Below are positions 9,405 to 17,740 of a stretch of DNA of 64,000 bases, piece after piece. A program made the position numbers and the translations under genes. Positions within the stretch are counted from its first letter, which is position 1; each line of letters starts with the position of its first letter. Source of the DNA: Emticicia sp. BO119 (GTDB lineage Bacteria; Bacteroidota; Bacteroidia; Cytophagales; Spirosomataceae); NCBI RefSeq assembly GCF_013912375.1, contig NZ_JACETV010000009.1:124001-188000 (forward strand), written 5' to 3'. The notes under the pieces were generated by a model that had not been told where the DNA came from, did not search any database, and was given only the letters and a program-made list of their open reading frames with translations.

Positions 9405-9704
9405 ATGAAAATATTAAATAAAATATACTTAATGGGAGTGTTAGCACTCCCATTAAGTATAGCCAGTTGTTCGGGTGAGATTGTAACAACCCCACCACCA
9501 GTTGCCGTAGTAGAAACGATTCCAGCCCCACCATCACCTTCGTATATCTGGATTCCAGGACATTATATAGCAAGGGGGAATGTTTATACCTGGAGAAATG
9601 GTTATTATAGGCCAGCTCCCAGATACAGAAAAGTATGGGTGCCAGGCAGATATGTACAGACACGCAGAGGATACGTATATAAAAAGGGGTATTGGAGAAG
9701 ATAA
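9405..9704 (+). CDS. Lipoprotein with YxWxPGxY-type repeats
   Basis: Protein of 99 residues. The signal peptide ends in a lipobox (LSIASC), so it should be a lipoprotein. The mature part is Pro-rich, then has repeated aromatic motifs (YIWIPGHYI, YTWRNGYYR, KVWVPGRYV, YKKGYWRR). These match the small Bacteroidota proteins with WxPGxY or YxW repeats, whose function is unknown but likely structural at the outer membrane. The signal-peptide codons coincide with a perfect 17-bp inverted repeat (9424-9461). That repeat also makes the opposite strand read a false frame with a similar hydrophobic peptide. Confidence 0.7.
   Translation: MKILNKIYLMGVLALPLSIASCSGEIVTTPPPVAVVETIPAPPSPSYIWIPGHYIARGNVYTWRNGYYRPAPRYRKVWVPGRYVQTRRGYVYKKGYWRR
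9424..9461 (+). repeat. Perfect 17-bp inverted repeat inside the lipoprotein start
   Basis: Left arm 9424-9440 (TATACTTAATGGGAGTG), loop TTAG (9441-9444) and right arm 9445-9461 pair without a mismatch. The stem begins 19 nt after the A of the ATG at 9405 and spans the codons for YLMGVLALPLSI. In mRNA it would be a very stable hairpin just downstream of the start codon, where it could slow early elongation, block initiation or stop transcription. It lacks a T run, so an ordinary terminator is unlikely. Confidence 0.9.
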
Positions 9705-9716
9705 AATGTAATGCAT

Positions 9717-9776
9717 AATAATAGAATCTTAGAGACATTTATTGCTTCTAAGGTTCTATTATTATTGGCTTTTTTA
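9717..9776 (+). terminator. Terminator after the lipoprotein gene
   Basis: A 17-bp stem with a single G-T wobble (9717-9733 with 9747-9763) and a 13-nt loop is followed within seven bases by a T run (9770-9775). Confidence 0.6.
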
Positions 9777-10095
9777 TTGAATTGTAATTTTTAAGTAAAT
9801 CTTTCTTTTATCCAATAATTTTGAGTCTTACCCTCGTAAATTTTGAGACTTATCTTGAAATAATCATCTACTGCTTTTATTTTAAGTAAAATATTTTATA
9901 AAAAGTATAATATTTATAAAATAAATAATTTTTATAATTAGTATTATATTTATTTTGTTTCATCATATTAATCCTTAAAACCTTTGTTAATCAAGGATAA
10001 ATTTATTAAATTTGTATAACTACTATTAAGAATAGTACAACGATATAGTTAAATAGTTATATTTATCCTTCTAAAAAAAGAAAATTTTAAGGCTA
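9777..10095. other. AT-rich region upstream of gyrA
   Basis: About 320 bases without a gene. The middle part (9890-9960) is almost pure A and T. The right end holds the gyrA promoter. No other feature is seen. Confidence 0.6.
9983..10014 (+). promoter_or_regulatory. Promoter of gyrA
   Basis: TTTG at 9983-9986 and TAAATTTG at 10007-10014 with a 20-nt spacer match the Bacteroidota consensus. The leader to the start codon is about 75 nt. Confidence 0.75.
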
Positions 10096-12735
10096 ATGGC
10101 TGAGGAAACAGAAAATCTAATCCCAGAATCTTCCAACAACGGCACAATTATCCCAATCAACATCGAAGACGAAATGCGCGGAGCATACATTGACTATTCA
10201 ATGTCTGTTATTATTTCACGTGCTTTACCTGATGTTAGAGATGGACTGAAACCCGTTCACCGCCGTGTATTGTACGGTATGGCAGAACTTGGCGTATATC
10301 ATAATCGCCCGTATAAAAAATCAGCACGTATAGTAGGAGAGGTGCTTGGTAAATATCACCCTCATGGAGACGCCTCTGTGTATGATACCATGGTTCGTAT
10401 GGCCCAGGAGTGGTCATTGCGTTACACTTTAGTAGACGGACAAGGTAACTTTGGCTCAATCGACGGTGATTCTCCAGCAGCCATGCGTTACACTGAGGCA
10501 CGTTTGAAGCGAATAGCTGAGGAAATGCTTTCAGATATTAATAAAGAAACAGTTGATTTTCAGCCAAACTTTGATGATTCCTTAGAAGAACCATCAGTAA
10601 TGCCCGGTAAAATACCAAATCTTCTGTTAAATGGTTCAGCAGGTATTGCAGTCGGTATGGCTACAAATATGGCGCCTCATAATTTATCAGAAGTAGTAGA
10701 CGGCATTACGTCCTATATTGATAATAATGAAATTACAGTTGAAGAATTAATGCATTTTATCAAAGCACCTGATTTCCCGACAGGAGCAATCATTTATGGA
10801 TATAGTGGAGTGAAATCTGCCTTTGAAACGGGTAGGGGACGAATTGTTTTACGATCAGTGGCTAACTTTGAGGTTTCAAAAACCGGTAAGGATCAGATTG
10901 TAGTTACGGAAATTCCTTATATGGTTAATAAGGCCATGATGATTGAGAAAACTGCTCAATTGATTAATGAAAAGAAAATTGAAGGAATTTCGGATATCAG
11001 AGACGAATCAGACAGAGATGGGATGCGCATCGTATATGACTTACGTAAGGATGCCGTACCAAATGTTGTGTTAAACAACCTGTATAAATATACCCAATTG
11101 CAATCATCTTTCAGTATCAATAATGTAGCGCTTGTAAAAGGGCGCCCTGTTACTTTGAATCTGAAAGATATGATTCGATACTATGTGGAGCATCGTCTGG
11201 AGATTATCACGAGACGTACTCAGTATGATTTAAAAGAAGCTGAGAAAAGAGCGCATATTCTGATAGGTCTGTTGATTGCCTTAGACTATATAGATGCAGT
11301 TATTACACTCATACGCAGGTCAAAGGATGCAGATGAAGCCCGTACTGGTTTAATGAAAGGAGATTTCATGAGCGCGCAGGAAAGAGAAAAATTTCTGACC
11401 GAAGGTTTACAACGTTTACAGATAGTTGATGAGTTTAATGCAGACACCGAAAGCGGAAATATCTTAAGCGAAATACAAGCAAAAGCGATTCTTGATATGC
11501 GTTTGCAACGCTTAGTAGGCTTAGAAAGAGATAAAATAAATGCTGAATTTGAAGAAATTAAAAATCTGATTGAAGACTTGCGGGCTATTTTAGCTTCAGA
11601 AGAAAGAAAACGTACCATCATTAAAGAAGAATTGGCAGAACTAAAAGCTCGGTATGGTGATGAAAGACGCTCTAAAATTGAGATGGCAGCAGGTGAATTC
11701 AGTATAGAAGATATGATTCCGGACGATGAAATGCTGGTTACCATCTCACATCAGGGTTATATCAAGCGTACGGCATTGCAAGAATATAGGACTCAAGGCA
11801 GAGGGGGGACAGGGTCAAGAGGTGTTAAGACTAAAGACGAAGATTATACCGAGCATTTATTTGCTGCAACTAATCATAATTATCTCTTATTCTTCACCAA
11901 AAAAGGGAAGCTGTATTGGTTGAGAGTGTTTGAAATACCGGAAGGCTCAAAAACAGCTAAAGGAAGAGCGATTCAGAACCTTATTAATATTGAATCAGAC
12001 GATAAGATTCAGGCCGTTTTAAATGTAACGACACTTACTGACGAAGATTATATCAATAACAATTATATAGTAATGTGTACAGAAGATGGCACTGTAAAGA
12101 AAACACTTCTTGAGGCTTATTCTCGTCCGCGTCAGGGTGGTATCATTGCTATTAATATTAATGAAGGAGACAATCTTTTAGATGTAGCGTTAACAAACGG
12201 AGATAATAACATAGTAATAGCGGCTAAAAACGGAAAAGTAGTTCGTTTCCATGAGTCTGGAACACGCCCTATGGGTCGTACAGCTACAGGAGTAAGAGGG
12301 ATTAGCCTTGAAGATGATGATAAAGTTATTGGTATGGTGTGTGTATCAAGGGCTGATACTCAACTGCTGGTAGTTTCAGAAAAAGGTTATGGGAAGCGAT
12401 CAGATATTGATGATTACCGCATTACTTCGAGAGGAGCAAAAGGCGTAAAAACCTTAAATATCACAGAGAAGACAGGTACTTTAGTAGCTATTAAGGAGGT
12501 TACTGATGATGATGATTTAATGATTATCACCAAGAATGGTATAGCTATTCGTATCAAAATTACTGATTTAAGGGTAATGGGGCGTAATACTCAGGGGGTA
12601 AGATTGATTCGTTTAAATGAAACAGATAATATCGCTTCAGTTACGCGCATTATTCGTGAAGAAGAGGAAGAGGATTCGAGTGGAGCAGGAGAGAGCTCGG
12701 TTGGTTCAACAGAAACAGAATCTACAATAGAGTAG
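10096..12735 (+). CDS. gyrA: DNA gyrase subunit A
   Basis: GyrA breaks and rejoins both DNA strands as part of the A2B2 gyrase, which adds negative supercoils with ATP. The protein has 879 residues. The winged-helix region carries [18 protein letters not shown], and the catalytic tyrosine is Y132 in [10 protein letters not shown]. The C-terminal beta-pinwheel contains a GyrA-box form [10 protein letters not shown], which supports GyrA over ParC. The tail is acidic ([14 protein letters not shown]). In the quinolone-resistance region the residue equal to E. coli Ser83 is Ala93, while Asp97 (E. coli Asp87) is kept. A consensus promoter lies upstream. A hairpin overlapping the promoter of the next gene follows. 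Confidence 0.96.
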   Translation: MAEETENLIPESSNNGTIIPINIEDEMRGAYIDYSMSVIISRALPDVRDGLKPVHRRVLYGMAELGVYHNRPYKKSARIVGEVLGKYHPHGDASVYDTMVRMAQEWSLRYTLVDGQGNFGSIDGDSPAAMRYTEARLKRIAEEMLSDINKETVDFQPNFDDSLEEPSVMPGKIPNLLLNGSAGIAVGMATNMAPHNLSEVVDGITSYIDNNEITVEELMHFIKAPDFPTGAIIYGYSGVKSAFETGRGRIVLRSVANFEVSKTGKDQIVVTEIPYMVNKAMMIEKTAQLINEKKIEGISDIRDESDRDGMRIVYDLRKDAVPNVVLNNLYKYTQLQSSFSINNVALVKGRPVTLNLKDMIRYYVEHRLEIITRRTQYDLKEAEKRAHILIGLLIALDYIDAVITLIRRSKDADEARTGLMKGDFMSAQEREKFLTEGLQRLQIVDEFNADTESGNILSEIQAKAILDMRLQRLVGLERDKINAEFEEIKNLIEDLRAILASEERKRTIIKEELAELKARYGDERRSKIEMAAGEFSIEDMIPDDEMLVTISHQGYIKRTALQEYRTQGRGGTGSRGVKTKDEDYTEHLFAATNHNYLLFFTKKGKLYWLRVFEIPEGSKTAKGRAIQNLINIESDDKIQAVLNVTTLTDEDYINNNYIVMCTEDGTVKKTLLEAYSRPRQGGIIAININEGDNLLDVALTNGDNNIVIAAKNGKVVRFHESGTRPMGRTATGVRGISLEDDDKVIGMVCVSRADTQLLVVSEKGYGKRSDIDDYRITSRGAKGVKTLNITEKTGTLVAIKEVTDDDDLMIITKNGIAIRIKITDLRVMGRNTQGVRLIRLNETDNIASVTRIIREEEEEDSSGAGESSVGSTETESTIE

Positions 12736-12765
12736 GGGGAGTACGTCGAGTTTTTATGTTAATAC

Positions 12766-12802
12766 TTTGTTAATTTCCCGAAAATATATATTTTTCGGGA
12801 AA
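12766..12802 (+). promoter_or_regulatory. Hairpin and overlapping promoter between gyrA and the TPR gene
   Basis: A perfect 11-bp stem (12774-12784 with 12792-12802, TTTCCCGAAAA) with loop TATATAT lies after gyrA but is not followed by a strong T run. TTTG at 12766-12769, a 19-nt spacer and TATTTTTC at 12789-12796 (7 of 8 bases against TAnnTTTG counting the free positions) form a likely promoter for the next gene. Its -7 box lies inside the hairpin. Confidence 0.5.
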
Positions 12803-12853
12803 TAATATTGTCTAACCCTAAACGTTTAAGTATTTTAAAAAATCAACTCAAAT

Positions 12854-13963
12854 ATGAAAAAAACCATTTTCGTGTCTGTCTTATCAATGGTTACGGCAGG
12901 CGTATTTGCACAGTCAGCAATTGATAATCAGCTTCGTGATGCGCAATGTAAGTCAGCAGCTGATGAAATAGCCAAAGGTGAAAAAGCAAGTCTGGATGCT
13001 AAAAAAGGTGCAAAGTCTTCAACGTGGGTTAAATTAGCTACTGCTTATGAAGATATGGCTGTAAACTGCGGCAAAGATTCAATGGCATCAGAAAAAGCTT
13101 ATAATACCTACAAAAAAGCCCTTGAAGTAGAGGCTGGTGGAAAAGGGGCTAAAGAGATTGAAGCAGCTTTAACAAGCCAGAAAATGTATTCAGCATTAAT
13201 GCAACAAGGTGCCGGTTTCTACAATTCTAAGAATTTCTCAAGTGCGCTTAAATTATTCAGATTAGCTTCAGAAGTTAGCCCTAAAGATACAACTGCATCA
13301 TTGTATTCGGGCATTGTAGGTCAACAAGCTAAAGATAATGAAGCAGCTAAAATTTATTTCAATAAATTTATAGATCAAGGTGGAAAAGATGCTGCCGTAT
13401 TCTATAGCTTATCTGAAATCTATAAAGCAGAGAAAGATATTGCTAAAGCGGTAGAAGTGTTGAAAAAAGGTATTTCAGCGAATCCTAACGATAAAGACTT
13501 GAAAGGTTCACTAGTAAATATCCAATTATCAAGCGGTAATGCGGATGAGGCAATAGCTGAATTAAAGAAGTTAGTTGATGGTGACCCAACTAATGTGAAT
13601 AATATGCTTAATCTTGCAATTCTTTATGATAATGGAGGTAAAAAAGACGAAGCATTAGTATGGTATAAAAAGGTATTGGCGATAGATCCAACTAATTATG
13701 ATTGTAACTTTAACTTAGCGGTTTATTATTTTAACCAGGCTGTTGAAATTAAAAAAGAAGTAGATAAAATGGATATGAAAGAGTATCAGAAAAATGGTAA
13801 GGCTGTAGAAGACAAAGCCTGTGCTAAGTTTGCTGAATCTAAACCATATTTTGAAGCCTGTAAAACAGTAAGAGAGAAAGAGGGAAAACCACAGGAAGAA
13901 GAGTTGACTAACAGCTTAACCAGCTTGAATTCGGTTCTTGAGCAATGTGCAAAGCGTAAATAA
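12854..13963 (+). CDS. Exported tetratricopeptide repeat protein
   Basis: Protein of 369 residues with a signal peptide (MKKTIFVSVLSMVTAGVFAQ). The rest is helical with several TPR units, for example GAGFYNSKNFSSALKLFRLASEVSPKDTTA, DIAKAVEVLKKGISANPNDKD and NADEAIAELKKLVDGDPTN. TPR arrays mediate protein-protein contact; this one should work in the periplasm. Four Cys residues are scattered in the mature part, which is unusual for a TPR protein and could form disulfides. No partner is evident from the neighbourhood. The start is set by the signal peptide, and an intrinsic terminator follows 23 bases after the stop. Confidence 0.8.
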   Translation: MKKTIFVSVLSMVTAGVFAQSAIDNQLRDAQCKSAADEIAKGEKASLDAKKGAKSSTWVKLATAYEDMAVNCGKDSMASEKAYNTYKKALEVEAGGKGAKEIEAALTSQKMYSALMQQGAGFYNSKNFSSALKLFRLASEVSPKDTTASLYSGIVGQQAKDNEAAKIYFNKFIDQGGKDAAVFYSLSEIYKAEKDIAKAVEVLKKGISANPNDKDLKGSLVNIQLSSGNADEAIAELKKLVDGDPTNVNNMLNLAILYDNGGKKDEALVWYKKVLAIDPTNYDCNFNLAVYYFNQAVEIKKEVDKMDMKEYQKNGKAVEDKACAKFAESKPYFEACKTVREKEGKPQEEELTNSLTSLNSVLEQCAKRK

Positions 13964-13986
13964 AAAAGAATAAGATATAATTGTTA

Positions 13987-14019
13987 AAAGCCCTCAGAAT
14001 TACTTCTGAGGGCTTTTTT
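13987..14019 (+). terminator. Terminator of the TPR gene
   Basis: A 13-bp perfect stem (13987-13999 with 14004-14016, AAAGCCCTCAGAA), loop TTAC and a run of T. This is the last + strand signal before the coding strand switches. Confidence 0.9.
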
Positions 14020-14182
14020 AATGACAAATGTTTTCAGATGCTATCTTTCTTTTATTCTATTTTTTCAAGTCTATAATAGGCAAATATCAAGACAAAGCTT
14101 AGAATAATTATATTAACGCAAATATTTTCGTTCCCACAATAGTATTATACACACACCAAGCAGGGTGGTTATATAATTTTCT

Positions 14183-14210
14183 ATTTAACATAATATAAAT
14201 TATATAACAT
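14183..14210. other. dif: dif-like XerC/XerD recombination site
   Basis: A 28-bp site with an XerD arm ATTTAACATAA (14183-14193), spacer TATAAA (14194-14199) and XerC-side arm TTATATAACAT (14200-14210). Read on the opposite strand, the XerD arm equals the E. coli dif XerD arm TTATGTTAAAT at 11 of 11 positions. The spacer agrees at 5 of 6, and overall 20 of 28 bases are identical. As is usual, the XerC arm is less conserved. It lies in a 365-bp gap where genes from both sides converge, the place expected for dif. XerC and XerD resolve chromosome dimers here at cell division. AT-richness makes chance matches easier, so the call rests on the arm match plus position. Confidence 0.6.
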
Positions 14211-14238
14211 TTATTTATTGTATAACCCAACAGAATAA

Positions 14239-14268
14239 TGTGGAAAATAAAAAAATCCACGTGGAACA
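14239..14268. promoter_or_regulatory. parS-like palindrome with adjacent DnaA-box-like word
   Basis: TCCACGTGGA (14256-14265) extends on the right to CACGTGGAACA. The 16 bases 14253-14268 match the palindromic parS form TGTTCCACGTGGAACA at 13 of 16 positions; all three mismatches are at the left end. A word TGTGGAAAA (14239-14247, reverse of TTTTCCACA) resembles a DnaA box. The site lies 43 bases right of the dif-like site and 60 bases beyond the end of the ParA operon, a position where partition operons often keep their centromere. Confidence 0.4.
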
Positions 14269-14328
14269 TTTGTTGATAAAATGTTGAATTCTTTTATTTT
14301 CTAATGGATATTTGCCAAAGGTTTTATT

Positions 14329-14652
14329 CTAATTAAGAAAAGCTTTTAATGCTTTTGGTTTTCTGCCAACTTTTTTGCGCATTTTTACTTTCTCAGGCCT
14401 TTCTTTTATTTTTTTATCTTCAAAGAAAACTCCCAGGGCTTCTATAATAATATCTTTTTGAGACATACCTTCCCAATAGCCATAATCTTTCATCGTTTCA
14501 ACCAATTCGTTTGGACAATCAAATGTGACTTTGGTTGATGGCCCATTGTCTTGTAAGGCCACTATAGCTGCTGGTTGATTGACTGGAGCAGATTGTTCGG
14601 TGCTTTTTGTTGGAACTAAACTTTCGAAGGTGAAATTTTTATTTTTTGCCAT
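14329..14652 (-). CDS. Small DNA-binding partner of ParA (ribbon-helix-helix-like)
   Basis: Protein of 107 residues. The first 45 residues look disordered (SLVPTKSTEQSAPVNQPAAIV). A compact segment follows (TKVTFDCPNELVETMKDYGYWEGMSQKDIIIEALGVFFEDKKI) with a strand and two helices in the order of a ribbon-helix-helix fold. The tail is very basic (KVKMRKKVGRKPKALKAFLN). It starts 57 bases after the ParA stop, on the same strand. Type Ib partition systems pair a short ParA with exactly such a small RHH protein that binds the centromere. That role is inferred from context, since the sequence matches no family I can name for certain. Its stop lies 61 bases from the parS-like palindrome. Confidence 0.6.
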   Translation of the reverse strand: MAKNKNFTFESLVPTKSTEQSAPVNQPAAIVALQDNGPSTKVTFDCPNELVETMKDYGYWEGMSQKDIIIEALGVFFEDKKIKERPEKVKMRKKVGRKPKALKAFLN

Positions 14653-14709
14653 TGTTTTACAATTTAATTTGATACAGCAAATTCTCAGGGCTTTGCATAA
14701 TCAATATAA

Positions 14710-15474
14710 TTAATTATTAATACTACTTAGAATCTCTTTAGTTAATTGATAATAATCCATAGCGCCATTACTTTCTGGCGAATAAGTAAAAATATCCTGC
14801 CCATTTGCCTGGGCTTCAGATATGGCAATATTATCTCTGATGGTAGTAGTAAAAAAAGAACTCCCTAACTGTTGTTTTGTTGCTTCTATAATATCATTGC
14901 TGAGCTTTTTATTAATTTTGGGATTATATCTTGTAGCAAATACTCCACCCAGCTTTGTTTGTGGACTTATAAGCTGTAGTTCAGATGAATAATTCAAGAA
15001 GTTTCTAAGACCTTCATAACTTAAAAATTCAGCTTGCAATGGCACCAGATAAATATCGCATGCGATGAGTGCAACTCTTGTCATCCCAGACATGGTCGGC
15101 GGACAATCAATCATTATGTAGTCGTAATTTTTTTTCACTTTCTCTAAAAGTAATTTTAGATTAAAAGGAAACACCGGCGAAGCTTTTATTGCATCTTCTT
15201 TTGCGTTGAGTTCAGCCGCACTCGGCAATAAATCCCCAATGAGCGTATTAATTACTATACTCTCAAAAGGAAGTTCACCACTTAAATAGTTTCCTACGTG
15301 GTTCTTTCCAACTTGAGATTCCTGAACACCAAAGCAACGAGTAAGACTTGCCTGGCCATCAAGGTCAATAAAAAGCACGCGAGCGTTTGCGAATTTCTGA
15401 AAGGCAGCACCAAGATTTTGGGTAGATGTAGTTTTACCTACTCCCCCTTTGTTGTTTACTACACTAATAATCAT
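14710..15474 (-). CDS. ParA family partition ATPase
   Basis: Protein of 254 residues. The deviant Walker A motif KGGVGKTT (residues 9-16) with signature Lys9, the segment VLFIDLDGQASLTRCFG and YIMIDCPPTMSG (Walker B) are all intact. There is no N-terminal helix-turn-helix, which fits the short chromosomal or type Ib ParA class. ParA binds the nucleoid as an ATP dimer and moves a DNA cargo bound by its partner. The partner here is the RHH-like protein just downstream, not a ParB; an orphan ParB lies 44 kb away. Upstream is an extremely AT-rich stretch. MinD and other deviant Walker ATPases are less likely, as no membrane-targeting helix is seen. Confidence 0.9.
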   Translation of the reverse strand: MIISVVNNKGGVGKTTSTQNLGAAFQKFANARVLFIDLDGQASLTRCFGVQESQVGKNHVGNYLSGELPFESIVINTLIGDLLPSAAELNAKEDAIKASPVFPFNLKLLLEKVKKNYDYIMIDCPPTMSGMTRVALIACDIYLVPLQAEFLSYEGLRNFLNYSSELQLISPQTKLGGVFATRYNPKINKKLSNDIIEATKQQLGSSFFTTTIRDNIAISEAQANGQDIFTYSPESNGAMDYYQLTKEILSSINN

Positions 15475-17732
15475 CGTTTATAATAATAATATTGTTTGGC
15501 AATATAAAACAAATCATTCGGAGTAACAATATTATAATAATAACTTTTATCATTAATAATGATATTACGATAAGTATAGAATGTTTTATAATATTTGACT
15601 ATACAATAATAATAAAATTTATGAATAATATAATATGTGTAAATAGTTATTATTAATTTATGACATAAATATTGTAATATGTATATAAACCTTATAAATA
15701 ATATAATTATATTAAAATGTATAATGTTAAATAAAAAAATAATAAATTATAATTTATAAGTACTTATAAAAAAAACTTAATATTTATAATGTATTTACAA
15801 ATATTAATGAATAATACTTTATAAATATTTAATTATATGTAAAAGTATTATAAGTATAATATATAAAATACAAATAAATATATTTATTATTAATGATATT
15901 TTATGCACATAATATAATATAATTTATATTGAATAGTATTATATTAAATAATAAGAAGTGTATTTATTAATATTATAATTGGTATAATTTTTCTGGTTAT
16001 TATCAGTAAGTATTTTCAGTATAGTTTAAATTGCGAATTGATAAAATGGCTATTTTGAAGAGTTTGAGCTTCGAAATGTGTAACTACCCTACCCGTGCAT
16101 TAACATGGCCTTAGAGCTGACGTTTGAGGGCTTAAAAAAGGCTTCATTTTGAGAAGCTTTTAGTCAAAGTAAGTAATAGTTTGTAGGCTAATTTTTGACG
16201 TTAAAAATTCGATGACTACTGAATGCGAAAAATGATTCAATTTATACAAAAGTTAGATAGAGAAAATCCAGGCAAAAGATGAATGCGAGCTAATCGTGTC
16301 TTTAGATAATTTGCGAGTCCATAAGACTTAGCGTTACTGATTTTCTATATTAAAATTTTCGAACTCCGGATTATTACAATTTATACAAGGATGAAAATTA
16401 CCAGAATGCTTGATTATTTTTTTTAGGAGACAATAATTTTAAAGTCATCTTCATAAAATTTTTCATCTATATTTAAATACTGCCGGAAATTATCTGAATT
16501 ATTCTGGGTTAAAAGAGAGGAATTTCTGTTTCAAAAAATATGATATAGATTGAGACCTGAAATCTGTGCGTTACATAAAGTCAGTCAATGGATAAATTAA
16601 ACTTTGTCAGGACAATCATATTTTAAAGAATTAAGACTATTATTGAGACTTAGAATATTCTAACTATATAATAATTTTAATTCCTAAGTCTCGATAATTG
16701 GAAGTATATAATAGAGCCAATGCTAAATCGGACTTTTATTTACCTGAAACAAAATCGGTTTTAAATTTTAAACCCAACTGAGTGGGTCAAACTATAGGTT
16801 TGGTAATTAAATGAAACATCAATGTTTTTAATAATTTTGACTATTCACCAACCAAGCTTTATATATTAAGTTTATTGATACAAAAAATCGAACACATAAT
16901 TTCTTAGAATCTCGGGCATCAATTTTAAAATTATTTTTATTGTAAGGAACTATACAATGCACTAATAACTCAAAATTTTGGTGACCTCTAAAAATATCAC
17001 ATTTTTGTAAAATCCTGAATCGTGAATATTAAAATCTCGTTAGTAGTTTGAAAATATTCTTTATTAATAGCTCTGAGAGCCCAATACACATATAAGTTTG
17101 GTCTCATTCTGACAAAGTCTCATCTTCAATAAAAGAACCCCCCTTCTTAATGGATAGTAGGAATCTTATATACTTTTATACTTTAAATAATAGAGCCATA
17201 TAAAGCTATTCAGAACCAAATAATCAACAAGAAAACTGTTCTCTTAAGGCTTACTTTTAAATTTAATGCTTACATAAGATTGATCTTGTATTTTCAGCAA
17301 TGTTCCTTGTCATTTAATTGTCATCAGGATATCCTTCGAGCTATAAACCAGAACCCCCCAAAGTAACAGCCCAACTAAAATTTTAACCTGATTAAAACTC
17401 ATTCTCTAAAATTAAGAAACAGATAACAGTAACGAGAAACCAATTTATTCAGAGACCCGATTGCTTGATTCTGTCTATCAAAAGCATTCAAAATCCAAAC
17501 GTTTCATCTAAATATATGAAACTCTTAAAGCCGTAAGGATATTAACCTTAATTAATGACTGTGAGCCGACATATACAGCGTATTCATTTATAATTTAAAA
17601 ATATCAATATCCAAAAAAATCTATCTTTTAAATTTTTTAATGCCATCGGAAGGGTAAGTTAAATTCTGAAGACATTAAAATATGAGTTTAACGACAGGAT
17701 AATCTACTTGTTAAAATATGCCTGACAATTTG
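15475..17732. other. Gene-free region of 2.26 kb, with an extreme AT tract
   Basis: No open frame with coding character is found on either strand. The part 15485-16010 is nearly all A and T, with many overlapping words of the form AATATTATAAT. It borders the parA start and could be a partition site, a duplex-unwinding element or protein-bound spacer. The part 16020-17700 has more normal composition and no gene. It contains a weak direct repeat of CAATTTATACAA (about 16239 and 16377) and an imperfect 15-bp inverted repeat (16639-16653 with 16684-16698, arm ATTATTGAGACTTAG, one G-T pair, 30-nt loop). By eye, G exceeds C on this strand near 16.0-16.3 kb, and C exceeds G at 16.8-17.6 kb. Confidence 0.6.
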
Positions 17733-17740
17733 TCAGGCAT
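17718..17740 (-). terminator. Terminator overlapping the stop of the XRE gene
   Basis: A 10-bp perfect stem (17718-17727 with 17731-17740, ATGCCTGACA) with a 3-nt loop overlaps the last two codons and the stop of the regulator gene. On the - strand it is followed by ATATTTTAAC, so termination may be incomplete. Confidence 0.55.

Noticed and set aside
9379-9738. Reverse-strand 119-codon frame opposite the lipoprotein gene
   Set aside because: Its hydrophobic YLMGVLTLPLSI segment is a by-product of the perfect palindrome, which reads alike on both strands. The rest lacks coding character, and the + strand gene has a lipobox and family repeats.
15695-15732. Second dif-like sequence (AATGTTAAAT within the A/T tract), suggesting an Xer-integrated element
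   Set aside because: Only the outer XerD arm matches, with one mismatch, and neither the spacer nor the XerC arm fits. In nearly pure A/T DNA such a match is expected by chance.
14221-16010. Possible replication origin (A/T tract, DnaA-box-like words, ParA, parS-like site)
   Set aside because: Genes point towards this region from both sides, which fits a terminus, not an origin. Only one or two isolated DnaA-box-like words are present and dnaA is not nearby.
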